Part shown: positions 26,082 to 34,297 of the stretch, piece by piece | Position numbering within the stretch: position 1 is the first letter of the stretch | Layout: the number at the start of each line of letters is the position of its first letter | Assembly (NCBI RefSeq): GCF_000018685.1 | Contig: NC_010001.1 | Coordinates: 204,001 to 268,000 of the forward strand | Source: Lachnoclostridium phytofermentans ISDg | Lineage (GTDB): Bacteria; Bacillota; Clostridia; Lachnospirales; Lachnospiraceae | Direction of reading: 5' to 3' | DNA length: 64,000 nucleotides | Notes under the pieces: generated by a model | Database searches by the model: none | What the model was told of the DNA's origin: nothing | What the model saw: only the letters and a program-made list of their open reading frames with translations | Position numbers and translations under genes: made by a program

Positions 26082-26633
26082 ATGGGTGAAATCGTGAATA
26101 CTCGAGTAAAAAGATTGTATGACAGCATTGAAAAGCATGTTGGAAAAGAAAAGGCAGATACGCTTCTTACTAAGATAACATTACCAAAATCCGCTTCACC
26201 CCAAAAACGCTTTGAGTGGGCATGCAATGTATGTACACTCCTAGAAGAAAACTTTGATGAAGATACGATTTGTGAGATTCGTATGGACTGTTGTTGTAAG
26301 CCATCTATGTTACATATGAAAAAATTAAAAGAACTTTATTCTAAGTCGGAAAGTCTTCCGGGTTATGCGAACCTTGCAAGCAATGAAACTCCTGCAAAGT
26401 TTTGGGCAGAAGGAAGTGTTTTGTATATGAGTTATCCAGAATGCTATTGTTCCGATGTAAAACATACCAAAGGAACAATGTCGAAAACATGGTGTTTATG
26501 TACGTTAGGATATACAAAGTATATGTACGAATATATCTTTGGTTGTGCTGTTAAAGTAGAACTGCTTGAGAGTGTAAAGTTAGGAAACAATCGTTGTGTA
26601 ATAAGGATTGAATCGGAAGAAAAACCAGTTTAG
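26082..26633 (+). CDS. Cysteine-rich protein, DUF6144-like
   Basis: The product has 183 residues with an AGAGGAGGATT site. The N-terminal half is helical (RVKRLYDSIEKHVGKEKADTLL). Conserved-looking cysteine groups are CNVC, MDCCCKPS, YPECYCSDV and KTWCLCTLGYTKYMYEYIFG. I recall this as the DUF6144 family, which has no established function; the assignment is from memory of the pattern. The cysteines suggest metal or cluster binding. The radical SAM gene upstream may be functionally linked. Confidence 0.55.
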   Translation: MGEIVNTRVKRLYDSIEKHVGKEKADTLLTKITLPKSASPQKRFEWACNVCTLLEENFDEDTICEIRMDCCCKPSMLHMKKLKELYSKSESLPGYANLASNETPAKFWAEGSVLYMSYPECYCSDVKHTKGTMSKTWCLCTLGYTKYMYEYIFGCAVKVELLESVKLGNNRCVIRIESEEKPV

Positions 26634-26725
26634 AATAGAGTAAAAATGAAAGTTTTGTATTATGAATAACATAGGTATGATAGGAAATGAAATTTAAGAA
26701 GAATAACAAGTGAATTAAAGCGAAG

Positions 26726-26770
26726 AGAAAAGGATATGAAAATCTTAAATATTTTCATATCTTTTTCTTT
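26726..26770 (+). terminator. Rho-independent terminator
   Basis: GAAAAGGATATGAAAAT pairs with ATTTTCATATCTTTTTC, with the T-rich right arm continuing into TTTT. Confidence 0.8.
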
Positions 26771-26804
26771 TGGGAAAGATATTGGAACATTTGGGAAAAG
26801 GATG

Positions 26805-26854
26805 TTGACATTATATTACTTTAGATATATAGTTAGCTACATAAGCAACTAACT
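26805..26854 (+). promoter_or_regulatory. Promoter and GntR operator of the ABC operon
   Basis: TTGACA (26805-26810) and TATAGT (26828-26833) are 17 bases apart. AGTTAG (26831-26836) and CTAACT (26849-26854) form an inverted repeat that starts inside the -10 box, so a bound repressor would block the promoter. The first gene of the operon encodes a GntR protein. Confidence 0.7.
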
Positions 26855-26929
26855 GATTATGTAATTAATATAAAAAATCAATAAGTTAATAAACAGAGCA
26901 AAAAATTAATTTCAGGAAGGAGGACTTTC

Positions 26930-27298
26930 ATGAAAATTGATTTTGAAAGTGGTAAACCAATCTTTCAACAGATAGCAGAGCAAATTGAAGATGCCATATT
27001 TATTGGAGCTTTTGAAGAAGGTACACAAATACCATCTACTACGGAAGTTTCAACGTCATTTCAAATTAATCCAGCAACTGTATTAAAGGGAATGAATCAG
27101 CTTATGGAAGACGGAATTTTATATAAGAAAAGAGGGGTTGGAGTGTTTGTCTGTGAAGGAGCAAGAAACCAGATCGTTGGAAAAAGAAAAGAAAAGTTTT
27201 ATGAAAGTTATGTAGAAAGCTTAATAACAGAAGCAAGAAAACTTGATTTAACAAAACAAGATATTATTGAGTTAATAGAGAGGGGGTTAGCAAAATGA
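26930..27298 (+). CDS. GntR-family regulator, YtrA subfamily
   Basis: 122 residues, site GGAAGGAGGACTTTC. FESGKPIFQQIAEQIEDAIFIGAFEEGTQIPST is the winged-helix opening and TEVSTSFQINPATVLKGMNQLMEDGILYKKRGVGVFV completes it. There is only a short helical tail of about 45 residues, as in YtrA, rather than an effector domain. YtrA proteins repress their own ABC transporter operon, often until a wall-targeting antibiotic is present. The gene overlaps the ATPase gene by 4 bases (ATGA). Confidence 0.87.
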   Translation: MKIDFESGKPIFQQIAEQIEDAIFIGAFEEGTQIPSTTEVSTSFQINPATVLKGMNQLMEDGILYKKRGVGVFVCEGARNQIVGKRKEKFYESYVESLITEARKLDLTKQDIIELIERGLAK

Positions 27299-28161
27299 AT
27301 GGAATTACGATTGAACAAGTGAGTAAAAGATTTGGAAATGTTGTTGCATTAGATAACATCAACCTATCGCTTAAAGCCGGAAAAATCTATGGCCTTCTTG
27401 GTAGAAATGGTGCTGGTAAATCAACATTATTAAATGTAATAACCAACCGATTATTTGCAGAAGATGGAAAAGTAGTAATTGACGGGGAGAATGCAACTGA
27501 AAATGATGAGACATTATCTAAGATTTTTTATATGAGTGAAGGTAACTGTTATCCTGAAAACTACACAGTAAAAGATGTTTTTCAAGCAGCGAAGTTATTT
27601 TACGGTGAATTTGATTTTGAATATGCGAAGAGGCTTTGTAAAAAATTTGATTTGAACATTAAGAAGAAAATTAAGGGCTTATCAACTGGGTATGGTTCAA
27701 TTTATAAAATTATCACAGCATTGTGTTTACCAGTACCCTATCTATTATTAGATGAACCTGTATTAGGACTGGATGCAAATCATCGAGAACTATTTTACCA
27801 ACTAATCTTAGAGGATTATAACCGATATGAAAGAACGATTATTATCTCAACGCATTTGATTGAGGAAGTGTCAGGACTAATTGAGGAAGTAATCATAATA
27901 AATAAGGGTAAGGTAATTCGACAGGAGTCATGCGAGGAAATATTAAGTTCTGGTTATACAGTTTCCGGAAATGCAAAAGATATTGAACAGTTCATTAAGG
28001 ATAAGAATGTGTTAAGTGAGACTAGTCTTGGTGGGCTTAGGAGTGTATGTATTCTCGGAAAGTTAAATCGTGCAGAGATTCCAGATACCTTAGAGATTAC
28101 GAAGTTAGATCTTCAGAAATTATTTGTTAATCTTACAAGTGAAAAGGAGGAGATGGAATAA
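27295..28161 (+). CDS. ABC transporter ATP-binding protein (YtrB-like)
   Basis: The product has 288 residues. GLLGRNGAGKSTLLN is Walker A, YLLLDEPVLGLDANH Walker B with the D-loop, and STHLIEEVSGLIEEV the switch histidine. The signature is LSTGYGSIYKI instead of LSGGQ, as usual in the YtrB and bacitracin-type branch. Residues 215-288 are a regulatory tail. It overlaps the permease gene by one base. Substrate unknown. Confidence 0.85.
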   Translation: MNGITIEQVSKRFGNVVALDNINLSLKAGKIYGLLGRNGAGKSTLLNVITNRLFAEDGKVVIDGENATENDETLSKIFYMSEGNCYPENYTVKDVFQAAKLFYGEFDFEYAKRLCKKFDLNIKKKIKGLSTGYGSIYKIITALCLPVPYLLLDEPVLGLDANHRELFYQLILEDYNRYERTIIISTHLIEEVSGLIEEVIIINKGKVIRQESCEEILSSGYTVSGNAKDIEQFIKDKNVLSETSLGGLRSVCILGKLNRAEIPDTLEITKLDLQKLFVNLTSEKEEME

Positions 28162-28895
28162 TGAAGTTAGGTAGAGCATTTAAATTTCAAATGAAGGAGA
28201 TTATAAAATCGATAGCTACTTTTTATGGATTTCTATTTCTATTTCTTTTTCTGTTTATCACTATTTCAAATAACTCTGGCGATAGGAATGGAAGTATTGG
28301 GGGATTTGAACTCTTTACCATGGTGATGATTTTTATAACTATGCTTAATATAATCCGATCCGATTTTCATTTGTTTTTGCAACATGGTTACTCAAGAAAA
28401 ACTTTATTTTTAAGTACAATACTTTGCATAATAACCACCTCGTCGGTAGTTGCTTTAATGGAATCAATTCTCTTTAAGATATTCAGTCACTTTGTAACAT
28501 ACAATGGGATGTATATTCAAGGTTATGGAGCTGCATATCTTAGTGATGTAGGAGTAAAAGGAATGGTTGATGAGTACTTTTGGAAATTTTTCCTTTACAT
28601 CTTAGCAGGAGCCATCGGTATTTTTATTTCTCTTCTTTATTACCGTATGAATAAACTGCAAAAAATGATAGTCAGTGCAGGTGTTCCAGCCTTATTATTC
28701 GTTATATATCCGATTTCGGATGAATTCTTATTTGATGGTGCTTTATCAAAAATTTCAGCAAAGATAATGAATTTTTATACTGGTTATGCCTTTGGCAGCG
28801 AACCATATGTTAATGTGCTATGTAATATTGCACTGTTCGCTTTATTTGGTGCTTTCAGCTTCTTACTGTTAAGAAGATGTAATTATAAAAAATAG
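28161..28895 (+). CDS. ABC transporter permease of the GntR operon
   Basis: The product has 244 residues with six apparent membrane spans (for example TFYGFLFLFLFLFITIS, FFLYILAGAIGIFISLLYY, VLCNIALFALFGAFSFLLL). The loop HGYSRKTLFLSTILC is typical of small ABC-2 permeases. It pairs with the ATPase upstream. There is no extracytoplasmic domain of size, so it is likely a half-transporter that dimerises. Confidence 0.78.
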   Translation: MKLGRAFKFQMKEIIKSIATFYGFLFLFLFLFITISNNSGDRNGSIGGFELFTMVMIFITMLNIIRSDFHLFLQHGYSRKTLFLSTILCIITTSSVVALMESILFKIFSHFVTYNGMYIQGYGAAYLSDVGVKGMVDEYFWKFFLYILAGAIGIFISLLYYRMNKLQKMIVSAGVPALLFVIYPISDEFLFDGALSKISAKIMNFYTGYAFGSEPYVNVLCNIALFALFGAFSFLLLRRCNYKK

Positions 28896-28915
28896 TATTA
28901 AGGATACACACAATA

Positions 28916-28956
28916 AAAAGCGGCTTGCGGTAAATAACATATCGCAAGACGCTTTT
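28916..28956. terminator. Bidirectional terminator
   Basis: AAAGCGGCTTGCG and CGCAAGACGCTTT pair with one mismatch, flanked by A residues on the left and TTTTATTT on the right. It separates the convergent permease and amidohydrolase genes. Confidence 0.8.
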
Positions 28957-28975
28957 ATTTGAAAAGGCACCCACT

Positions 28976-30154
28976 TCATTTAGGTTTATGATATTGATAA
29001 ATAATTTTACCATCGATAATGGTATAGAGACAGTTTGTAAAGACTTCTAATGGGTTTCCATCAAAGATGGCGATGTCAGCATCTTTTCCAACCTCCAGGC
29101 TCCCTATACGATGGTCAACTCTACATATTTTTGCAGCGTTTATTGTGATTGCTCTTAGTCCGTCCTCCATCGGTAGCCCATTCTTAACAGCGAACCCAGT
29201 GCAAATAGGAAGGGTTTGTATAAGACTAACTGGATGATCAGTTGTAATAGAAACTAAAACACCTGCTTTGCTAAGTTCACCTGCTGTCTTAAATGCCATG
29301 TTTTGTACTTCAATTTTATTGCGGGAGGCAAGGTCGGGACCAACAATGGCGGGAAAACCAGAGTCTAAGATTTCCTCAGAGATGAGATGGCCTTCCGAAC
29401 AGTGATCTAAAGTCATATCCAATTCGAACTCTTTTGCAATACGTATCGCTGTTAGGATGTCATCGGTACGGTGGACATGTGCTTTAAGAGGAATCTTTTT
29501 TTCTAAGACGGGTATCCATGGCTCTAATCGAAAGTCCTCATCAAATTCCTCTGAAGTTTCTTCAGCCTTCTTCTTTTTCTTAAGATACTGCTTAGCTTTC
29601 CATAATTCTTCCCGAAGTAAGAACGCAATACCCATTCGGGTGAATGGCATCATAGCTTGTTCCCCATAAAAGGATTTTGGATTTTCACCAAATGCAACCT
29701 TCATTGCTGCTGGATTTAAGATAGCTAAATCCTCAATGCATCTCGAACCCGCTGTTTTTAAAAAAGTAAATTGTCCACCTACGACATTTGTACTTCCTGG
29801 CCCAACCATAATTCCCGTAATACCTGCTCGTATGGCATCATGAAAAGCTGGATCTAGCGGATTGATAGCATCGATTGCCCGTAGATATGGAGAGACCGGA
29901 TTGCTTGTCTCGTTCGAGTCGTCTCCTTCTTTTCCTTTCTTTTCTTCAGAAATACCGACGTGACAATGCGCTTCAATTAATCCTGGCATCACAATACAGT
30001 TTGTTGCAGGTATGGTTATGAGTGAATTATCCTCACTGATTGAGATTGTAGGGGCGATTTCTTTAATTTTTCCATCCTCTATTAATAAATCACCGGGTTG
30101 ATACTTTGTTTCGGACATCGTTAAGATGATTCCGTTCTTAATTAATAGTTTCAT
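28976..30154 (-). CDS. Amidohydrolase (imidazolonepropionase-like)
   Basis: The product has 392 residues. The opening strand domain (IIDG-type KNGIILTMSE, LLIEDGKIKEIAPTI) leads to MPGLIEAHCHVG (HxH metal motif), PLKAHVHRTDDI, LDHCSEGH and ITTDHPVSLIQ, the histidines and aspartate of the metal centre; it ends GKDADIAIFDGNPLE, the usual closing segment. Family members hydrolyse cyclic amides or imides. The substrate is not predictable and no catabolic neighbour helps. Confidence 0.82.
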   Translation of the reverse strand: MKLLIKNGIILTMSETKYQPGDLLIEDGKIKEIAPTISISEDNSLITIPATNCIVMPGLIEAHCHVGISEEKKGKEGDDSNETSNPVSPYLRAIDAINPLDPAFHDAIRAGITGIMVGPGSTNVVGGQFTFLKTAGSRCIEDLAILNPAAMKVAFGENPKSFYGEQAMMPFTRMGIAFLLREELWKAKQYLKKKKKAEETSEEFDEDFRLEPWIPVLEKKIPLKAHVHRTDDILTAIRIAKEFELDMTLDHCSEGHLISEEILDSGFPAIVGPDLASRNKIEVQNMAFKTAGELSKAGVLVSITTDHPVSLIQTLPICTGFAVKNGLPMEDGLRAITINAAKICRVDHRIGSLEVGKDADIAIFDGNPLEVFTNCLYTIIDGKIIYQYHKPK

Positions 30155-30214
30155 AGTGACTCCTTAGTTAACCATAGAGTTAAGTGACGATCTATGGATA
30201 TTAGTTTATTCATG

Positions 30215-30248
30215 ACAGGAAAAGTTCGCGTAGCGAGCTTTTTTCTGT
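30215..30248. repeat. Dispersed palindrome, copy 1
   Basis: ACAGGAAAAGTTCGC and GCGAGCTTTTTTCTGT pair around GTA. Related hairpins lie at 31094, 61331 and 62136. It lies between two divergent genes, so it does not simply close an operon. Confidence 0.6.
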
Positions 30249-30390
30249 TTATGGCATTACTACATCTGCAAACAACAGTGATATGCTATGGCTGTGCGTG
30301 CGATAAGATATAATTTCAAATTTATGAATTTCTTACATGTGTAGTATTAACAGACGAATTAAAAATATGAAGATGAGTTTACATTCGTAA

Positions 30391-30417
30391 CTGTTTTTTC
30401 TTGTATAATAAAAAACA
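30391..30417. promoter_or_regulatory. Palindrome enclosing a -10 box, before comEB
   Basis: CTGTTTTTT and AAAAAACAG are perfect arms and TATAAT (30404-30409) lies in the loop. It is a candidate operator or promoter element of the dCMP deaminase gene. Confidence 0.45.
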
Positions 30418-30482
30418 GTATGCTATTCTAGGTGATAATAGAGATTCAGGAGGCGTTATAACGTCAGAAAAGGAGTTAACAT

Positions 30483-30971
30483 ATGGAACGTAGAGACAAA
30501 GTGAATTACTATCTTGATATTGCAGAAACAGTTTCCAAACGTAGTACTTGTCTTAGAAGAATTTATGGAGCAGTGATTGTAAATAATGATGAGATTATTG
30601 CAACCGGCTATGTCGGAGCGCCCAGAGGAAGAGCAAATTGTTCTGATCTGAATTATTGCATACGCACTAAACTTTCGGTACCACGAGGAGAACGTTATGA
30701 GCTATGCCGTAGTGTACATGCAGAAGCAAATGCAATTATTAGTGCACCAAGAGAAAAGATGCTTGGATCAACGCTTTATCTGGTGGGATTTGAAATGCCA
30801 GATATGACTTATATTCAGAATGCTAACAGCTGTTCCATGTGCAAACGTATGATTATTAATGCGGGAATCGAAAGTGTAGTTATTAGAGATAGCAAAGAAG
30901 ATTATCGAATTATTGAAGTTAATGATTGGATCGAAAATGATGAATCTTTGGATGGTGTAAGAGGGTATTAG
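30483..30971 (+). CDS. comEB: Deoxycytidylate deaminase, ComEB-like
   Basis: 162 residues, site AAAAGGAG. HAEANAII (H79, E81) and SCSMCKRMIINAGI (C117, C120) are the zinc ligands and catalytic glutamate of the cytidine/dCMP deaminase fold. RIYGAVIVNNDEIIATGYVGAPRG is the substrate-side opening typical of dCMP deaminases. It converts dCMP to dUMP for thymidylate synthesis. Confidence 0.85.
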   Translation: MERRDKVNYYLDIAETVSKRSTCLRRIYGAVIVNNDEIIATGYVGAPRGRANCSDLNYCIRTKLSVPRGERYELCRSVHAEANAIISAPREKMLGSTLYLVGFEMPDMTYIQNANSCSMCKRMIINAGIESVVIRDSKEDYRIIEVNDWIENDESLDGVRGY

Positions 30972-31093
30972 TGAGTATAAAATTTCTTCAAGAAAAGATT
31001 TGAGGAGATTATGGAAAAGGTAAATATTATTATGCTGAGATATTTCGATAGCAATCTCTATAAAAGAGATAAATTAGAATAGCATTAGTTATG

Positions 31094-31128
31094 ACAAGAA
31101 AAATTTTGAAAGCGTACTTTTTCTTGTT
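31094..31128. repeat. Dispersed palindrome, copy 2
   Basis: ACAAGAAAAA and TTTTTCTTGT form a perfect 10-bp stem around a loop containing GAAAGCG. It lies 58 bases before the serine hydrolase start. Confidence 0.6.
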
Positions 31129-31185
31129 TAGAATAGAATGTACAGAAACAACGAAACTATTGAATTTACCACCGAGGAGAAAGAG

Positions 31186-32616
31186 ATGAATATGACAAAT
31201 AACAAAAAATTAATACCAGAAAAAGCAGTGAAGTCATTTCTTAAACAAATACAGGGTGACCGAGTGAATCTGCATGGTTTTCTTATGATGTTAGAGGATG
31301 AAGTTATTTATGAGGGCTACTGGGAGCCATTTCACGCAGAATCGATGCATCGTATGTATTCTGTTGGAAAAAGTTTTACTTCAATTGCAATTGGCCTGCT
31401 TGAGGAAGAAGGGAAACTGAAACTTACAGATACAATCTGCCCTTATTTTGAAGATAAGTTACCGAAAGAGGGAGTACATCCATGGATTAAAGAAACCACA
31501 ATTCGTGATATGCTTTGTATGACAACAGCTCACCATACAACGACATATAAGAGATTTCCAGAGGATGACTGGGTAAAATCATTTTTTCATGTTGAGCCTA
31601 CTCATAAACCAGGTACCATTTTTTCTTACGATACCTCTTCAACACATGTTCTATCCGCTTTGGTAGAAAGACTAACAGGAATGGAGTTACTTGATTATCT
31701 AAGAGTAAAATTTCTAGATCGTATAGGATTTTCCAAAGATGCTAAGATTCTAAAAGATCCTATGGGGGTTTCTCAAGGTGGTTCTGGACTGATTTGTACA
31801 CTAAGAGACTTAAGTTTAGTAGCCAATGTATGTCTTCATATGGGAGAGTATAGGGGAGAGCAGCTATTACCAAGAGAATACCTGATGGAGGCAACAAAAA
31901 AGCAGGTAGACACAGTACTACAACCATATCTTGATGAACAATTTGGCTATGGATATCAAATATGGAAAACAAGACATAATGGATTTTGTTTCTACGGAAT
32001 GGGCGGGCAGCTTGCGGTGTGCTTTCCAGAGCATAATTTTGTATTTGCAACCACAGCGGATACACAAGGCTCACCTAATGGACTTAAAAATATATATGAT
32101 GCGTTTTATCAGCAAGTATATCCGTATTTAGAAGGTGTTACCTTAGATGATTCGGAAGAAACTCTTTCCGATATAATAAATCATCTAAGAGTCCCTATAG
32201 CTTCTTCTATTTTTGAACCATACATAGAAGGAAAGAAAATAATGGCACAAAGTTATAGGATGCAGCCAAATCAGATGGGATTAGAGGAATTAACTGTTAC
32301 TATAGATGGGGAAGTTGGACATTTTGATTACAAAATGAAACAAAAATCACATCGATTAACCTTCCATCTAAAGGAAGCATACCATCAAAACTTCCCTGAT
32401 ACACAGTTTGAGTGCATGTGTTCTGGGGTATGGCTTACAGAAGATGTACTTTATATTAAGACGAATATTATAGAGGAATATTTCGCTTCTATGAATATGC
32501 TGCTAGTATTCCGAGAGGATACGGTAACTATTTGTATGAAGAAGGCAGCAGAGACGATTTTACAAGATTATGAGGGTTTTGCTACTGGAACGAGAACATA
32601 TGGAGGTCAGGCATAG
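31186..32616 (+). CDS. Serine hydrolase, class C beta-lactamase fold
   Basis: 476 residues from ATG 31186 (GAGGAGAAAGAG); the frame opens earlier at 31138 without a site. MYSVGKSFTSIAIG holds the catalytic Ser-x-x-Lys and FSYDTSSTH the Tyr of the second motif; LYGMGGQ-like FYGMGGQLAVC stands where the KTG motif falls. No signal peptide is seen, so it is probably cytoplasmic and not an antibiotic-resistance enzyme. The stop abuts the GH43 start, so the two are co-translated; an esterase acting on substituted xylo- or arabino-oligosaccharides is a reasonable guess (inference). Confidence 0.8.
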   Translation: MNMTNNKKLIPEKAVKSFLKQIQGDRVNLHGFLMMLEDEVIYEGYWEPFHAESMHRMYSVGKSFTSIAIGLLEEEGKLKLTDTICPYFEDKLPKEGVHPWIKETTIRDMLCMTTAHHTTTYKRFPEDDWVKSFFHVEPTHKPGTIFSYDTSSTHVLSALVERLTGMELLDYLRVKFLDRIGFSKDAKILKDPMGVSQGGSGLICTLRDLSLVANVCLHMGEYRGEQLLPREYLMEATKKQVDTVLQPYLDEQFGYGYQIWKTRHNGFCFYGMGGQLAVCFPEHNFVFATTADTQGSPNGLKNIYDAFYQQVYPYLEGVTLDDSEETLSDIINHLRVPIASSIFEPYIEGKKIMAQSYRMQPNQMGLEELTVTIDGEVGHFDYKMKQKSHRLTFHLKEAYHQNFPDTQFECMCSGVWLTEDVLYIKTNIIEEYFASMNMLLVFREDTVTICMKKAAETILQDYEGFATGTRTYGGQA

Positions 32617-34155
32617 ATGAGACAAGAATATTGTAATCCAGTACAACGAGGATTTTTCCCAGATCCGTCTGTTATTCGCGTTGGAGATGATTATTACATG
32701 GTGAATTCCTCCTTTCAATACTTCCCGGCAATTCCTATTTCACATTCCAAGGATATGGTTCACTGGCATATTATAGGACATGCGATAACGAATCCTGAAT
32801 ATCTTCCATTAGAGGATATCAAAGATTCACACGGTATTTGGGCACCAGATATTTCGTACCATGATGGAACCTTTTACATTTATGCGACACTTCGTTTAAA
32901 CGGTAGCGGTACCAGAGGAAATAATGTTCTTCGAAGACAGCTTTTGGTTACTTCAAAGACACCGGAAGGTCCTTACTCTGCACCTACTTGGCTCGAAGTA
33001 GATGCGATTGATCCATCCCATTTTGTCGATGACGATGGAAAGCACTATATGGTAATTGCGAAAGCAGCTACCGTTATTCCATTAAGTGATGATGGAAAAC
33101 GTGTGATTGGTGAACCATTTGCAGCATGGACTGGAACAGGAGAGTGTTGTCCAGAGGGACCACACATTTTAAAAAAGGATGGGTACTACTATGCTATCGT
33201 TGCAGAAGGTGGAACTGGGTATGGGCATGGAATAAATGTGGCACGTTCTAAAAACTTATATGGTCCTTATGAGGAGTGCCCTTATAATCCAGTACTGCGT
33301 CAGTTTAAGGAGGATTCTCCTATTCAGCGTACCGGTCATGGGAAATTGGTTCAGACACAAAATGGTGACTGGTGGATGTATTATTTACTTGGTAGACCAA
33401 ACCAAGGGAGATATACGACCGTTGGTAGAGAATCTGGCCTTGATCCAGTTACCTGGACAGAGGATGGCTGGTTTATCGTAAATGAAGGGAAAGGTCCAAG
33501 TGAAAGACAGATAGCTCCAGACCTTAAACCACATGTCTTTGAGAGAAATTTAAAGGACGATTTTGAGGAAGAGAAGCTTAATTTAGATTGGGAATTTGTT
33601 CGAAATCCTGACTATGGTAGCTGTTCGTCAACAGAGAGACCTGGATACTTTCGCATCTGGACAAGAGATGGTAGATTAGATGAGATTCGTGCTAAGAATA
33701 CTTTAGTTCGTAGAGAGCAAGAACTATCTTATGAAGCAGAAACAAAAGTAGAATTCTACCCAACCAAAGATGGTGAGCAGGCAGGTTTAACTTGTTATTA
33801 TAGTACGGCCACTTATGCAAGATTTTCTCTTTGCTATGAAGGAGGAAGAAAACTTCAGCTTGTAATAAATCGAAATCATGGAGAAGAATTGATGGCGGAA
33901 GTTCTAGACATCAAGGAAAGAGCAGTTTATCTAAAAGTAATAGTGGAGAAGTTAACCCGTAGTTTTTATTATAGCTACGATGGTAAGGAGTGGACTTTGG
34001 CTGGAGTATTAGAAAATTGTATTTACCTTTGCGATGAGGGTGTTCCAGATGATCCAAAGCGCCATACCGGCACTTTAGTAGGCATTTATGCCAACAACGG
34101 AGGTTGCGGTTCTAGAATACCAGCAGACTTTGATTATTTTTATTATCAGGAATAG
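32617..34155 (+). CDS. GH43 beta-xylosidase / alpha-arabinofuranosidase
   Basis: The product has 512 residues. NPVQRGFFPDPSVIRVGDDYYMVNSSF contains the catalytic base aspartate of the five-bladed propeller; GIWAPDISYHDGTFYIYATL and CCPEGPHILKKDGYYYAIVAEGG carry the pKa-modulating aspartate and the acid glutamate. Residues 320-512 form the C-terminal beta-sandwich common in xylosidases (DUF1349-like). It has no signal peptide, so it acts on imported oligosaccharides inside the cell. It follows the serine hydrolase with no gap, and a terminator at 34211 closes the operon. Confidence 0.88.
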   Translation: MRQEYCNPVQRGFFPDPSVIRVGDDYYMVNSSFQYFPAIPISHSKDMVHWHIIGHAITNPEYLPLEDIKDSHGIWAPDISYHDGTFYIYATLRLNGSGTRGNNVLRRQLLVTSKTPEGPYSAPTWLEVDAIDPSHFVDDDGKHYMVIAKAATVIPLSDDGKRVIGEPFAAWTGTGECCPEGPHILKKDGYYYAIVAEGGTGYGHGINVARSKNLYGPYEECPYNPVLRQFKEDSPIQRTGHGKLVQTQNGDWWMYYLLGRPNQGRYTTVGRESGLDPVTWTEDGWFIVNEGKGPSERQIAPDLKPHVFERNLKDDFEEEKLNLDWEFVRNPDYGSCSSTERPGYFRIWTRDGRLDEIRAKNTLVRREQELSYEAETKVEFYPTKDGEQAGLTCYYSTATYARFSLCYEGGRKLQLVINRNHGEELMAEVLDIKERAVYLKVIVEKLTRSFYYSYDGKEWTLAGVLENCIYLCDEGVPDDPKRHTGTLVGIYANNGGCGSRIPADFDYFYYQE

Positions 34156-34210
34156 TTTACCATAATGATTAGGATCAATGGTTGAAAGTATTCAGTAAAC
34201 AACAGCCTCA

Positions 34211-34255
34211 AAAGGAGGAGAAGCGACACCAAATTGGTCTCACTTCTCCTCCTTT
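34211..34255. terminator. Bidirectional terminator after GH43
   Basis: AAAGGAGGAGAAG pairs perfectly with CTTCTCCTCCTTT, and GACACCAAATTGGTCT extends the stem inwards. It separates convergent transcription units. Confidence 0.75.
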
Positions 34256-34297
34256 ATTAATGTCTTTACTTCAGAGTTTCTTTGATAAATATCATTC

